Shown here: in pieces, positions 1 to 9,485 of the stretch
Layout: the number at the start of each line of letters is the position of its first letter
Numbering within the stretch: position 1 is the first letter of the stretch
Source: Chitinophaga varians
Lineage (GTDB): Bacteria; Bacteroidota; Bacteroidia; Chitinophagales; Chitinophagaceae
Direction of reading: 5' to 3'
Assembly (NCBI RefSeq): GCF_012641275.1
Contig: NZ_JABAIA010000001.1
Coordinates: forward strand, 2,232,001 to 2,296,000
Length of the DNA stretch: 64,000 nucleotides
Made by a program: the position numbers and the translations under genes
The notes under the pieces: model-generated
Database searches by the model: none
What the model saw: the letters and a program-made list of their open reading frames with translations, nothing else
Told to the model about the DNA's origin: nothing

Positions 1-911
1 TCGGCAACCTCAACAACCATATCGGCGTGCCGCTGACCATCCTGGCCATTAAGCCGGACGTGGAAATAGCCGTTATTGAAATGGGCGCCAGCCATCAGAA
101 AGAGATCGCCAGCTACTGCACCATCGCATTGCCTACCCATGGCATTATCACCAATATCGGCAAAGCCCACCTTGAAGGGTTCGGCAGCGAAGAAGGTGTC
201 CGCATCGCCAAAGGGGAACTGTATGATTACCTGCGCGCCAACGGCGGCACCGTATTCGTTTGCAACGACTATCCCTATCTCATGGACATGAGCAAGGGCA
301 TCTCCCATATTATTACTTACGGCAGCAAAGAAGCCGACTACACCGGCACGCCCGCAGCAGACAAAGCTCTGCTGGGTGTTGAAGTAGCCAACGATAACAT
401 CGGATTCATACAAACCAAACTTACCGGCGCGTATAACTTCCCTAATGTGATGGCCGCAGTAGCGGTAGCCAGCCACTTTAAAGTGCCGGCAGAAAAAATC
501 GGTCCCGCCATCGCCGCCTATACGCCGTCCAACAACCGTTCACAGGTCATGCAGCGAGGCTCCAACACTATTATCATGGACGCCTATAATGCCAACCCCT
601 CCAGCATGAAAGCTGCCATCGATAACTTCGTGGGCATCGAGGCCCCTAAAAAAGTACTGATGCTGGGCGCCATGATGGAACTGGGTACAGACAGTATCAA
701 AGAACACGAAGCCCTGGTAGAACAATTACAACGTCATCACTGGGAAGCAGTAGTGCTGGTGGGCGGTGATTTTAAAAAGGTCAACCATCCTTACATTTAT
801 CTTGATAACTCAGCAGAAGCGGCCCAATGGCTTCAGCAGCAACAGTTCCAGGACACACATATACTGATCAAAGGCTCCCGCAGCACCGGTATGGAAAAAG
901 TGATCGCGTAA
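1..911 (+). CDS. murF: UDP-N-acetylmuramoyl-tripeptide--D-alanyl-D-alanine ligase, 5' truncated by window
   Basis: This cytoplasmic enzyme adds D-Ala-D-Ala to UDP-MurNAc-tripeptide, the last cytoplasmic step of peptidoglycan precursor synthesis. The frame is open from base 3, before the first ATG at 27, so the start and the ATP-binding P-loop lie outside the window. About 300 residues remain. Visible Mur-ligase signatures are 'EMGASHQKEIASYC', 'TNIGKAHLEGFGS', the intact 'DAYNANPSSM' motif and the C-terminal 'GSRSTGMEKV'. This is the single-function enzyme; a second MurF-like domain sits in the fusion gene at 10429. Stop TAA is at 909-911. Confidence 0.95.
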   Translation, partial: GNLNNHIGVPLTILAIKPDVEIAVIEMGASHQKEIASYCTIALPTHGIITNIGKAHLEGFGSEEGVRIAKGELYDYLRANGGTVFVCNDYPYLMDMSKGISHIITYGSKEADYTGTPAADKALLGVEVANDNIGFIQTKLTGAYNFPNVMAAVAVASHFKVPAEKIGPAIAAYTPSNNRSQVMQRGSNTIIMDAYNANPSSMKAAIDNFVGIEAPKKVLMLGAMMELGTDSIKEHEALVEQLQRHHWEAVVLVGGDFKKVNHPYIYLDNSAEAAQWLQQQQFQDTHILIKGSRSTGMEKVIA

Positions 912-919
912 TTTATTTG

Positions 920-1006
920 CAGATTTTTTGGGCGAAATATTAATGATTTCATAATTGTATTATTTTTAATGCTATTATTTCTCATTTGATATTTGCCCAA
1001 AATCTG
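920..1006. repeat. imperfect inverted repeat between murF and the TonB receptor
   Basis: The arms are about 920-940 and 989-1006 (core CAGATTTT..GGGC with GCCC-AAAATCTG) and pair with two small bulges around an AT-rich loop of roughly 48 bases. It could end murF transcripts or fold in the leader of the receptor at 1014. A near-consensus -7 element (GATATTTG, 988-995) lies inside the right arm, so folding and initiation may compete. The function is inferred. Confidence 0.4.
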
Positions 1007-1013
1007 AATCGTA

Positions 1014-4000
1014 ATGCACAAGAACAATTGGTGTAAAACCCTATGTATGCTGGTTTGCATACTACTAATCCCTGCTTTGATTTTTGCCCAGGAAACCACC
1101 GCAGACATTGCCGGCATCATCGGCAGTGGCGACGGGCCCGTGCCAGGCGCCAGTATCGTAGCCCTGCATCAGCCAACCGGTACCCGTTATGTGACCGTAT
1201 CCCGTAAAGACGGACGCTTTAACCTGCCTAACCTCCGTGTGGGCGGCCCTTACGTGCTCACCGTGTCTTACATCGGTTTCAAAGATGAAAAAAGGGAAAA
1301 TATATTCCTCCAGCTGGGACAGGAATACAAAGCAGACATCAAGCTGCAACAGAGTACCAGCACCCTGAATGAAATTGTGGTGAAAACCGCCGCACAAAAC
1401 AAAGTAATCAACAAAGCCCGCACCGGCAGCCAGGAAGTGATCACCCGTGCGCAGATGGACCGCCTGCCCACTATCACCCGCTCCATGCAGGACTTTACCA
1501 AACTTACCCCTTCCGCCAATGGTCTTAATATCGGCGGCAGAAGCAATCAGCTCAACAACATCACGGTTGATGGCGCCAACTTTAACAACTCTTTCGGCCT
1601 GCAGCCTACCCTCGGCTCCCAGACCGCCTCTCAGCCAATCAGCCTCGAAGCGCTGGAACAGATACAGGTAAACGTTTCCCCTTATGACGTGAAACAAGGC
1701 GGCTTTTCCGGCGCCGGCATCAACAGCGTTACCAAAAGCGGTACCAACCAGTTCAAAGGCTCTGTGTACACTTATATCCAGTCACCCGGACTGCAGGGCC
1801 TGAAAGTAGGCAATGCCACCGTTACCAAACCTGTCTTCGATTACAACCTGCGCGGATTCTCCGCCGGCGGCGCTATCGTACAGAACAAACTGTTCTTCTT
1901 CGTGAGCGCTGAACAGGAAAGAATCACTGCACCTGCCACCAGCCTGATTGCTAACAGTAAAGCCGGCGCACCTGCCACAGGCAACGTTTCCAGGGCGGTA
2001 GCCGATACTTTGAACGCACTACGCCAGTTCCTGATCGACAACTACCAGTATAACCCCGGTGACTACCAGGACTACACTTACCGCACTTCCAGCGATAAAA
2101 TCACCGTTAAAGTTGACTGGAACGTAAACGAAAACAATACGTTTACTTTCAAATACAACTACCTGAAATCTTACAAAGACATTCCCGCCAGCAACAGCGG
2201 CGCACCGGGAGCAGGCCGCCAGCCCAGCAGCACCGGTCTGCCTTTCAGCGGCAGCGGATATACGATCAATAACAACTTCAATATCTTCATCGCCGAGCTG
2301 AACACCCGCATCGGCAACCGCGCCTCCAACAAATTACAGGTAGGTTTCTCCGCCATGCGCGATTTCAGGACTCCGCTGTCTGCCAAAGAATTCCCGCTGG
2401 TGGATATCCTCGACGGACAAGGCAACAGCTATACCGCTTTCGGTTATGAGCCGTTTACCTACAACAATAAACTGAACACAAACGTGTTCCAGATATCCGA
2501 TATCTATAACCTCTATCGTGGTAAACATGAAATCACCATCGGTACCCAGAACTATTACAAAACGTTCCTGAACGGTTTTGCTCCCAACTATATGGGCAAC
2601 TACCGTTTCAATTCGATGACTGATTTTTACGCCAGCGCAAAGACCGGCGCGCTTACCGCCTCCCGTTACGCGCTGTCTTATACCACTACCAAAGACGGTT
2701 CTTTCCCGTATGCTAAAATCAACCAGCTGGAACTGGGCGCCTTCATCCAGGACAAATGGAGCATCACCAATCACTTTACGCTGACCTATGGTTTGCGTAT
2801 AGACGTTCCCGTTATCGGAAGCACTTTCGACAGAAACGATTCGCTGACAACGCTGACGTTCCGCGATGGCATTCATCTGGACGTAGGCCGTGCGCCTAAA
2901 ACCAAACCGATGTTCTCTCCGCGCATCGGCTTCAACTGGGACGCAACCCATGATGGCAAAACACAGGTACGTGGCGGCATTGGCCTGTTCTCCGGTCCTC
3001 CGCCGGCAGTATGGCTGAGCAACCAGGCAGGCAACAACGGTGTGCAATTCGGATCTTTTGTTGCGCAGACAGATCCCAACAATCCCGCTTCCACTATTCC
3101 GTATGCCTTCAATGCAGACCCGGGCAAGTACCGTGTAGTCACCACTGAGCCATCCAAACAATATAACATTGCGGTAATTGATCCCAACTTCAAGTATCCG
3201 CAGGTATTGAAAGCAACCCTGGCAGTAGACCGTCAGCTGCCCTGGGGCATTGTGGCCACACTGGAAGGCAACTATTCCAAAGACATCAATGCCGTATACT
3301 TCCAGAACGTGAACCTGCCTGCTACCGGTCTCCAGCTGGACAGCACGCCGGACCACCGTTTACGTTACAGCAGCACTAAAATCTACGGTGCAGGCACCAG
3401 CCTCGGCAATCCCAATATCAGCGATGCCATCCTGATGCGTAATACCAGCAAAGGCTATTCTTACTTCGTTACTTTACAGGTGCAGAAAAACCTGCCTAAC
3501 CTGTACCTGAGCGCAGCATATACCTACAGCAAGTCACGCTCCATCAATGATGGCGGTACTATTGCGCAGGGCAACTGGCGCGACCGTCCTGTAAGCGGCG
3601 ATCCCAATGAAGCGTCTCTGGGTTATTCCAACTACTATCTGCCGCACCGCATTATTGCCGCAGCCACTTACCGTTTCAACTGGGCGAAGAACTTCGCCAC
3701 GTCTGTCGGTATGGTGTTTGAAGCCGCGCCTAACGGGGCTATCTCCTATACTTACAATGGCGACCTCAATAATGACGGCTCCGGCGGTAACAATGACCTG
3801 ATCTTTATTCCGGCTACCAAAAATGATATCAAACTGGTACCGGTAGGTTATGGTGATAAAAATTTCGATGCCAGCAACCCTGCAGACAAACGCAGTGAAA
3901 CGGTTATCTGGAACCAGCTGGACAATTTCATTAAACAGGATGATTACCTGAGCCACCACCGCGGCCAATATGCAGAGCGCAATGCCGTAGTGCTGCCATT

Positions 4001-4337
4001 CTTCAAACGCATGGACCTGAACATCACACAGGATATCTTCGTGTTCAGCGGCAAACAGAAAAACAAACATACGCTGCGCCTGACTTTTGATATCATCAAT
4101 TTCGGCAACCTGCTCAACAGAAGATGGGGTACCTATCAGATTGCCAATGTGCCTAACTTCCTGAAATATGAAGGACAACTCCGCGATGCTACCGGTAAGC
4201 CTACCGCCGCACCGGCATTCTCTTTCCCTTACCAGGACAAGGACAACCAGATCCCCGTTACCAATTCCTGGAGAGACAATACCAACGCGCTTTCCCGCTG
4301 GCAGGGACAAGTGGGTATCCGGTATATCTTCAACTAA
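1014..4337 (+). CDS. TonB-dependent receptor, Oar-like, with carboxypeptidase-regulatory-like domain
   Basis: This is an outer-membrane TonB-dependent transporter or adhesion-type receptor of 1107 residues. A signal peptide spans about residues 1-25 (cut after 'ALIFA'). It is followed by a carboxypeptidase-regulatory-like beta-sandwich (about 28-118), a plug domain with 'NNITVDGANFNNSFG', and a large beta-barrel. The chain ends in 'QVGIRYIFN', an aromatic-rich last strand suited to BAM-dependent insertion. The long loops and the 'SGAGINSVTKSGTNQFKG' plug motif place it with Oar-like receptors rather than SusC. No SusD follows, and a strong terminator closes the unit. The substrate cannot be told from sequence. 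Confidence 0.9.
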   Translation: MHKNNWCKTLCMLVCILLIPALIFAQETTADIAGIIGSGDGPVPGASIVALHQPTGTRYVTVSRKDGRFNLPNLRVGGPYVLTVSYIGFKDEKRENIFLQLGQEYKADIKLQQSTSTLNEIVVKTAAQNKVINKARTGSQEVITRAQMDRLPTITRSMQDFTKLTPSANGLNIGGRSNQLNNITVDGANFNNSFGLQPTLGSQTASQPISLEALEQIQVNVSPYDVKQGGFSGAGINSVTKSGTNQFKGSVYTYIQSPGLQGLKVGNATVTKPVFDYNLRGFSAGGAIVQNKLFFFVSAEQERITAPATSLIANSKAGAPATGNVSRAVADTLNALRQFLIDNYQYNPGDYQDYTYRTSSDKITVKVDWNVNENNTFTFKYNYLKSYKDIPASNSGAPGAGRQPSSTGLPFSGSGYTINNNFNIFIAELNTRIGNRASNKLQVGFSAMRDFRTPLSAKEFPLVDILDGQGNSYTAFGYEPFTYNNKLNTNVFQISDIYNLYRGKHEITIGTQNYYKTFLNGFAPNYMGNYRFNSMTDFYASAKTGALTASRYALSYTTTKDGSFPYAKINQLELGAFIQDKWSITNHFTLTYGLRIDVPVIGSTFDRNDSLTTLTFRDGIHLDVGRAPKTKPMFSPRIGFNWDATHDGKTQVRGGIGLFSGPPPAVWLSNQAGNNGVQFGSFVAQTDPNNPASTIPYAFNADPGKYRVVTTEPSKQYNIAVIDPNFKYPQVLKATLAVDRQLPWGIVATLEGNYSKDINAVYFQNVNLPATGLQLDSTPDHRLRYSSTKIYGAGTSLGNPNISDAILMRNTSKGYSYFVTLQVQKNLPNLYLSAAYTYSKSRSINDGGTIAQGNWRDRPVSGDPNEASLGYSNYYLPHRIIAAATYRFNWAKNFATSVGMVFEAAPNGAISYTYNGDLNNDGSGGNNDLIFIPATKNDIKLVPVGYGDKNFDASNPADKRSETVIWNQLDNFIKQDDYLSHHRGQYAERNAVVLPFFKRMDLNITQDIFVFSGKQKNKHTLRLTFDIINFGNLLNRRWGTYQIANVPNFLKYEGQLRDATGKPTAAPAFSFPYQDKDNQIPVTNSWRDNTNALSRWQGQVGIRYIFN

Positions 4338-4346
4338 AAAAAATTT

Positions 4347-4405
4347 CTTACATCATAAAAAAGCCCCTGCTGTGTGACCAGCAGGGGCTTTTTTTATGAT
4401 GTAAG
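4347..4405. terminator. long bidirectional terminator hairpin
   Basis: GCCCCTGCTG (4363-4372) pairs with CAGCAGGGGC (4379-4388) around a 6-base loop. Six A and seven T follow on either side, and a further 10-bp outer stem is formed by 4347-4356 with 4396-4405. The A and T runs let it work in both directions. It ends the TonB receptor gene. Confidence 0.85.
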
Positions 4406-5040
4406 TTATCTGACTTGATTTCAATAGACGCTCCGTTACAATAATCTGAAAACAAATGCGTTTAATACCTTAAACGCCTATATGCAGTACTTATAGGCAG
4501 AAAACAACAACGACAGTAAACTGTAATGCAGCTGTGATTAAACCTGATTAGCGAACTAATTCATCAACTGCTTCCATTGCCATTTTAGATATTCAATAAA
4601 CTATCCGCCCTTTTTTGAAGTTTTGTTTCTTTTAAAATACTAAAAGAGACGAAAGGAGAAAGTGTGGAGTTAGCTAAAAAAAAAGACCTGCAAGCTAAAA
4701 AACCCGCAGGTGTTCATAACCTATGCCAACTTTAGAGTAATCGTGAAAACTTACAGCATATATTAACTATAAGTTTTATAATATCTTGTGTTAATAAAAG
4801 GTCTGTCTTTTTTATTTTTTGTTTTTGATTGTCTTTTATTGAGATAACATATCAGAAAATATATTTGTTCAAAAAAGTCAAAAATTTTTGGGCATTTATT
4901 ATTTCTGATTTTGGTTTTTAGGGTCCCTTTCAGGGTCGCTCGTAATTATCTACGTATCACATTGTCTGTTTGGATTGCTAAAATGGAAAAAAAATTAAAA
5001 TAAATTTAATTATTAAATTTCCATATGTATAATGAATTCG
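4406..5040. other. AT-rich intergenic gap with no protein gene
   Basis: About 635 bp lie between a terminator and the 3' end of a convergent gene, so neither flank needs a promoter here. I see no credible reading frame. It contains small hairpins: GCGTTTA/TAAACGC at 4458-4477, overlapping GCCTATA/TATAGGC at 4476-4498, and an ACCTGC/GCAGGT stem near 4687-4714. It also holds one consensus-like promoter on the plus strand (4839-4867). Base composition is far below the roughly 50% GC of the genes around it. Confidence 0.6.
4839..4867 (+). promoter_or_regulatory. candidate Bacteroidota promoter in gene-free gap
   Basis: TTG (4839-4841), an 18-base spacer and TATATTTG (4860-4867) match the Bacteroidota -33/-7 consensus. 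Transcription would start near 4873 and run into the region antisense to the epimerase gene. No protein is encoded, so a small or antisense RNA is the only obvious product. The region is AT-rich, so a chance match is possible. Confidence 0.4.
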
Positions 5041-5442
5041 TTATTTGATCTCTTGACAAATTTCGATCAAAACCCCGTTCGTATTTTTAGGATGTAGGAA
5101 GCAAATCAGCTTGTTATCAGCGCCTTTCTTGGGGGTTTCCTGCAGCAAAACGAAGCCTTCCTGCTGCAACCTGGCCATTTCCGCATAAATATCCGCCACC
5201 TCAAAAGCAATATGATGCATTCCTTCTCCTTTTTTAGCCAAAAATTTAGCAATGGCACTGTCCGGCCCTGTAGCTTCCAATAATTCTATCTTGGTTTCAC
5301 CCTGTTGAAAAAAAGCGGTCTGTACCTGTTCGCTCTCTACTTCCTCTTTTTTATAGCAGGGTGTGTTCAATAGTTTCTCAAATAACGGAACAGACACGTC
5401 CAGGGATGTGACCGCAATCCCGATATGCTCAACTTTTAACAT
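5041..5442 (-). CDS. mce: methylmalonyl-CoA epimerase
   Basis: This cytoplasmic enzyme interconverts (2S)- and (2R)-methylmalonyl-CoA between propionyl-CoA or succinyl-CoA metabolism and the B12-dependent mutase. The 133-residue length and vicinal-oxygen-chelate fold fit the family. It starts 'MLKVEHIGIAV' with likely metal ligand H6, has H76/H77 in 'GEGMHHIAFEV', and has E127 in 'GVLIEICQ' near the end. It is monocistronic here. The B12-binding mutase subunit at 23435 would act in the same pathway. Confidence 0.93.
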   Translation of the reverse strand: MLKVEHIGIAVTSLDVSVPLFEKLLNTPCYKKEEVESEQVQTAFFQQGETKIELLEATGPDSAIAKFLAKKGEGMHHIAFEVADIYAEMARLQQEGFVLLQETPKKGADNKLICFLHPKNTNGVLIEICQEIK

Positions 5443-5510
5443 GGGAAATTCTTTTACCGGTATGATTAATTACTGTCTTTCTTAACCCGGTAAAAATAGA
5501 ACTTATGTCG

Positions 5511-5518
5511 TAGATTTG
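5511..5518 (+). promoter_or_regulatory. -7 promoter element of the cysteine desulfurase gene
   Basis: TAGATTTG matches the Bacteroidota TAnnTTTG element. A TTG inside it opens the reading frame, but as part of the promoter it cannot be the start codon. This supports initiation at the ATG at 5555. No clear -33 box is seen. Confidence 0.5.
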
Positions 5519-5554
5519 GATTGTTTGGGAGATAATATAAAAAATAAAGAGAAT

Positions 5555-6772
5555 ATGTTAGATCTGCCCGTTTACCTGGACAACAACGCCACCACGCCTT
5601 GCGATCCGCGGGTGCTGGAAGCCATGTTGCCTTATTTCACCGTGATGTTTGGTAATGCGGCAAGTCGCAGCCACGCCTTTGGCTGGTCAGCGGAAGCAGC
5701 CGTGGACCAGGCCCGGGAACAGGTAGCCCGATTGATAGGGGCGCAACCACAGGAGATCGTCTTTACCTCCGGCGCCACTGAGGCGGTCAACCTCGCCATC
5801 AAAGGCGTTTTTGAGACCTATACCGCCAAAGGCAATCATATCATTACTTGTCAAACAGAACACAAAGCTGTATTGGATACCTGCAAGCACCTGGAGAAAA
5901 AAGGCGCGGCAGTGACTTATCTGCCGGTCAACAGTGAAGGCCTTCCTGACCCGGAAGCGCTGGAAGCCGCTATCACCCCGCAGACCATCCTCATTGCCTT
6001 CATGTACGCCAATAATGAAACCGGCGTCATTCATCCGGTGCAGACCATTGGCGCCATTGCCAAAAAGCACGGCGTCATTTATCTCTGCGATGCGTCCCAG
6101 GCTGTTGGTAAAATACCGGTCAATGTGCTCAACGATCATATTGACCTGCTCACGCTCAGTGCCCATAAAATGTACGGGCCCAAAGGCGTAGGTGCGCTGT
6201 ATGTGCGGCGCCGCGATCCGCGGGTAAAACTCACCGCCCAGATGGACGGCGGCGGCCATGAAAGAGGCATGCGCTCCGGCACCCTCAACGTGCCCGGCAT
6301 CGTAGGACTGGGTAAAGCCTGTGAGCTGGCCCAACAGGAAATGTCGTCTGATGCAAAAAGATTGTCGCTCATGCGAAACCGCCTCCAGGATGCGTTATTA
6401 CAAATAGAACAGGCGCATGTGAATGGTTCTGTAGAACACCGGCTGCCGCATGTCATGAATATTTCCTTTAAATATATAGAAGGCACCACCTTACTGATGG
6501 GATTCAACAAAACAATTGCACTCTCTTCCGGCTCCGCCTGTACAGCGGCCTCCATGGAACCCAGCTATGTGCTGAAAGCCCTCGGTATTGGCGACGATCT
6601 CGCCCATGCCTCCCTGCGCTTCGCTCTGGGCCGGTTCACCACCGACGAGCAAATCGATTATGCTATCCGTACCGTTACCAGCACCGTTCAACAGCTGCGG
6701 GCCGAAAGCCCCCTCTGGGAGATGTACCTGGAAGGACATCTGCAGGACAGCGCTTCCTGGGCACATCCATGA
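5555..6772 (+). CDS. cysteine desulfurase (NifS/IscS family)
   Basis: This PLP enzyme takes sulfur from cysteine as a persulfide for Fe-S clusters and other sulfur carriers. It has 405 residues from ATG 5555; the in-frame TTG at 5516 lies in the promoter. Visible motifs are 'YLDNNATTPCDPRV' at the N-terminus, 'TEHKAVLDTC', the PLP lysine in 'LSAHKMYGPKG', the 'GTLNVPGIVGLG' loop, and the catalytic cysteine in 'LSSGSACTAAS'. The long active-site loop resembles group I (IscS/NifS) enzymes rather than SufS. No isc or suf partner is adjacent, so its client is unknown. Confidence 0.9.
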   Translation: MLDLPVYLDNNATTPCDPRVLEAMLPYFTVMFGNAASRSHAFGWSAEAAVDQAREQVARLIGAQPQEIVFTSGATEAVNLAIKGVFETYTAKGNHIITCQTEHKAVLDTCKHLEKKGAAVTYLPVNSEGLPDPEALEAAITPQTILIAFMYANNETGVIHPVQTIGAIAKKHGVIYLCDASQAVGKIPVNVLNDHIDLLTLSAHKMYGPKGVGALYVRRRDPRVKLTAQMDGGGHERGMRSGTLNVPGIVGLGKACELAQQEMSSDAKRLSLMRNRLQDALLQIEQAHVNGSVEHRLPHVMNISFKYIEGTTLLMGFNKTIALSSGSACTAASMEPSYVLKALGIGDDLAHASLRFALGRFTTDEQIDYAIRTVTSTVQQLRAESPLWEMYLEGHLQDSASWAHP

Positions 6773-6798
6773 TTTTCTTCCCGGCAACCATAATCTTA

Positions 6799-6806
6799 TA
6801 TATTTG
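6799..6806 (+). promoter_or_regulatory. -7 promoter element of gldFG
   Basis: TATATTTG lies 35 bases before the gldF start and fits the TAnnTTTG consensus. The -33 region is not clear, so the call rests on one element. Confidence 0.45.
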
Positions 6807-6841
6807 TATTTTTATGTATCCTAATCCTTACACAACTGTCC

Positions 6842-7582
6842 ATGCTTGCCATCTTTAAGAAAGAGATAAACCAGTTTTTCAGCAGCGTCACGGGTTATGT
6901 GGCCATTGTGCTGTTTTTACTGGCAAACGGCCTGTTCCTCTTCGTATTCCCGGACACCAGCCTGCTGGACACCGGCTATGCCAATCTGGACCCGCTGTTC
7001 GACCTTGCTCCGTTGATCTACCTGCTGCTTATACCTGCTATCACCATGCGCTGTTTTGCCGACGAGTTCAAAACCGGCACCATGGAGCTGTTGAGCACCA
7101 AACCCCTCAGCTGGTGGCAGATTGTGATGGGTAAATTCTGGGGCAGCCTGCTGATCGTAGGCATCTCCCTGGTACCAACCGTGGTATATTACATCGCCGT
7201 GCGGCAGTTGAGCGTAAACCCGCAACAGCTCGATAACGGCGGCATGCTGGGCGCCTACACCGGCCTGTTCCTGCTGGGCGCCGTTTTCACTGCTATCGGC
7301 CTGTGGGCATCTTCCCTTACGGCCAATGCCATGATCGCCTTTCTGATTGCCGTTTTCACCAGCTATATTTTTTACAATGGCTTCGATGCGCTCAGCAAAA
7401 TCCCCGCTTTCAGCGGTGGCGCAGATTATTACCTGCAAATGGCCGGTATCCGCTTCCACTATACGTCTATCAGCCGGGGCGTCATCGACAGCCGCGATAT
7501 CGTCTACTTTATCAGCGTCATCGGCCTGATGTTATATCTCACCAAATTATCCCTACAAAGAAAACTCTGGCAGAACGGTTAA
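6842..7582 (+). CDS. gldF: gliding motility ABC transporter permease GldF
   Basis: This inner-membrane permease of the GldA-GldF-GldG ABC complex is required for gliding in Flavobacterium. The 246-residue protein has about six membrane segments. It starts 'MLAIFKKEINQFFSSVTGY' and carries the ABC-2 type 'FADEFKTGTMELLSTKP' cytoplasmic segment that contacts the ATPase. gldG follows 10 bases after its stop, a conserved pairing that decides the name. The ATPase gene gldA is not in this window. Confidence 0.93.
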   Translation: MLAIFKKEINQFFSSVTGYVAIVLFLLANGLFLFVFPDTSLLDTGYANLDPLFDLAPLIYLLLIPAITMRCFADEFKTGTMELLSTKPLSWWQIVMGKFWGSLLIVGISLVPTVVYYIAVRQLSVNPQQLDNGGMLGAYTGLFLLGAVFTAIGLWASSLTANAMIAFLIAVFTSYIFYNGFDALSKIPAFSGGADYYLQMAGIRFHYTSISRGVIDSRDIVYFISVIGLMLYLTKLSLQRKLWQNG

Positions 7583-7592
7583 TATAAACAGT

Positions 7593-9296
7593 ATGGCTAA
7601 ACGAAAAAAATACATACAGCGGGCACTGGTCATTATCCTGGTACTTATAGGGGTGAATATAGCCGCGGCCTACTTCCACGGCCGATGGGACCTGACTGCT
7701 GAAAAAAGATATACGCTCACCAGCGGGACCAAACAGCTGCTCCGGCAGCTCAACAGCCCGGTAGATATTGAAGTGTTCCTGAAAGGGGATTATCCTGCCT
7801 CCTTTAAACAGCTGGCACAGTCCACACAGGAGCTGCTGGACGAATTCCGTGAATACGGCAAACAAAATATCCGTGTCACTTTCATCAATCCGGGGCAGGG
7901 CCTTTCCGACTCATCCCGCATGAAGTTTTTCGGTGAGCTTACCGCACAGGGCATCATGCCGTTTAATATGAAAGTACAGGAAGATGCCAACGAGAGCTAT
8001 TCCGAAAAGCTCATCTTTCCCGGCGCACTGGTGCATTACAAAGGGAAAACGATCGGCGTGAACCTGTTGAAAAACCAGGGCGGACAAGATCCCCTGCAGA
8101 CCATGAACAGCTCGGAAGCCTTGCTGGAATACCAGTTTGCCAATGCCATCAGCAAATTGCAGGAAGAAAAAAAGCCGCTGGTAGGCTATATGCTGGGCCA
8201 TGGAGAATCGCTGGGCGCAGAAGTATATGACGCGCTCACCACGCTGCAATCCGGTTACGGACTGGACACGCTGACGCTGCAATCTGTTCCTGCTATCCCG
8301 CAGGATTTCAATATCATCCTGTTTGCCAAGCCTGCAGCGGCTTTCAGCGATCAGGACAAATTAAAGATCGATCAGTATGTCATGAACGGTGGAAAAGTGT
8401 TGTGGTTCCTGGATGAAACCAACGCCGCTATGGACAGCCTGCACCAGCGTTCCGAATTCCTTGCATTCGACAGAGGGCTGAACCTGGAAGACCTGTTATT
8501 CCGTTATGGCGTGCGTATCAATCAGGACCTGGTGCAGGACCTGCAGTCAGACATCGTGCCGCTGGTAGTGGGCAATGTGGGCAACAGGCCGCAGATACAA
8601 CCGGTGCCATTTCCTTATTTCCCGATGCTGACGCCCACCGGCGCACATCCTATTGTAAAAAATATGGATATGGTACTGAGCCGCTTTGTCAGCTCTATGG
8701 ACACCGTTAAAGCAGAAGGAGTAAAGAAAACCATCCTGCTGACCACCTCCCGCAGCAGCCGCCGTGTACGTATACCGGCACAGGTTAGCTGGGACATTGT
8801 AAAAACAAAACCCAATATCCGGGAATACCGCGAGCAGCACATCCCTGCGGCCGTATTGCTGGAAGGGCGTTTCACCTCATTGTTCCGCAACCGCCTGGAC
8901 CAGGCCACTATGGCTGCTTTTCAGCAGGCAAGCGGACATCCCTTCCGGGAAACAGCTGATACTGCTAATAAAATGATCGTTGTCAGCGATGGCGACCTTA
9001 TAGCCAATGCAGTGTCCCGCAAAGACGGCCCGTTGCAAATGGGCATTAATGAGTTTAATCCCGGCTTCGCCTTCGCCAATAAAGAGTTTTTTCTTAACTG
9101 TCTCGAATATCTGAGCGGTAAGAGCGGTATCATGGAAAGCCGGAACAAAGAACTCGCGCTCCGATTGCTGGACACAGAAAAAATAAAAAAGGAAAAAACA
9201 AAATGGCAGGCTATCTGCTTCCTGGTGCCAATAGGACTGGTATTGCTTTTCGCGATGGTATTCCAGTTTGTGCGCCAGCGTAAGTTTGCCGAATAA
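7593..9296 (+). CDS. gldG: gliding motility ABC transporter auxiliary protein GldG
   Basis: This 567-residue partner of GldF has an N-terminal membrane anchor (about 12-30), a large periplasmic GldG/IFT52-like domain, and a C-terminal membrane segment near 540-560. 'YTLTSGTKQLLRQL' and 'YMLGHGESLGAE' are typical of the family. It is translationally linked to gldF with a 10-base gap. The pair supports gliding motility or its secretion machinery. Confidence 0.93.
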   Translation: MAKRKKYIQRALVIILVLIGVNIAAAYFHGRWDLTAEKRYTLTSGTKQLLRQLNSPVDIEVFLKGDYPASFKQLAQSTQELLDEFREYGKQNIRVTFINPGQGLSDSSRMKFFGELTAQGIMPFNMKVQEDANESYSEKLIFPGALVHYKGKTIGVNLLKNQGGQDPLQTMNSSEALLEYQFANAISKLQEEKKPLVGYMLGHGESLGAEVYDALTTLQSGYGLDTLTLQSVPAIPQDFNIILFAKPAAAFSDQDKLKIDQYVMNGGKVLWFLDETNAAMDSLHQRSEFLAFDRGLNLEDLLFRYGVRINQDLVQDLQSDIVPLVVGNVGNRPQIQPVPFPYFPMLTPTGAHPIVKNMDMVLSRFVSSMDTVKAEGVKKTILLTTSRSSRRVRIPAQVSWDIVKTKPNIREYREQHIPAAVLLEGRFTSLFRNRLDQATMAAFQQASGHPFRETADTANKMIVVSDGDLIANAVSRKDGPLQMGINEFNPGFAFANKEFFLNCLEYLSGKSGIMESRNKELALRLLDTEKIKKEKTKWQAICFLVPIGLVLLFAMVFQFVRQRKFAE

Positions 9297-9453
9297 AGGC
9301 AGATAAATCAGCCTGTAATACCAAAGATATCGCAGTAAAAAATATTATTTTTTTAACCCATACAAATAAATGATGACCGGCGTCATCCGGTTTTAACTTT
9401 ATTATATGCACTTTGCCAATGGTCTGTCTGACGCCTTTGCGTGGATAAATACA

Positions 9454-9461
9454 TATCTTTG
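9454..9461 (+). promoter_or_regulatory. -7 promoter element of the terC-like gene
   Basis: TATCTTTG matches the consensus and predicts a start of transcription near 9467. The reading frame is open upstream to a GTG at 9441, but that codon precedes the promoter, so the ATG at 9486 is the start. A small palindrome ATGAC-CGGC-GTCAT (9373-9386) lies further upstream and could be an operator. Confidence 0.55.
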
Positions 9462-9485
9462 CCCTTCACAAAAAGCGAGCGTCTC

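Noticed and set aside
2334..3356. Open frame of 340 codons opposite the Oar-like receptor
   Set aside because: Antisense shadow of a confident gene, with no promoter or recognisable motif.
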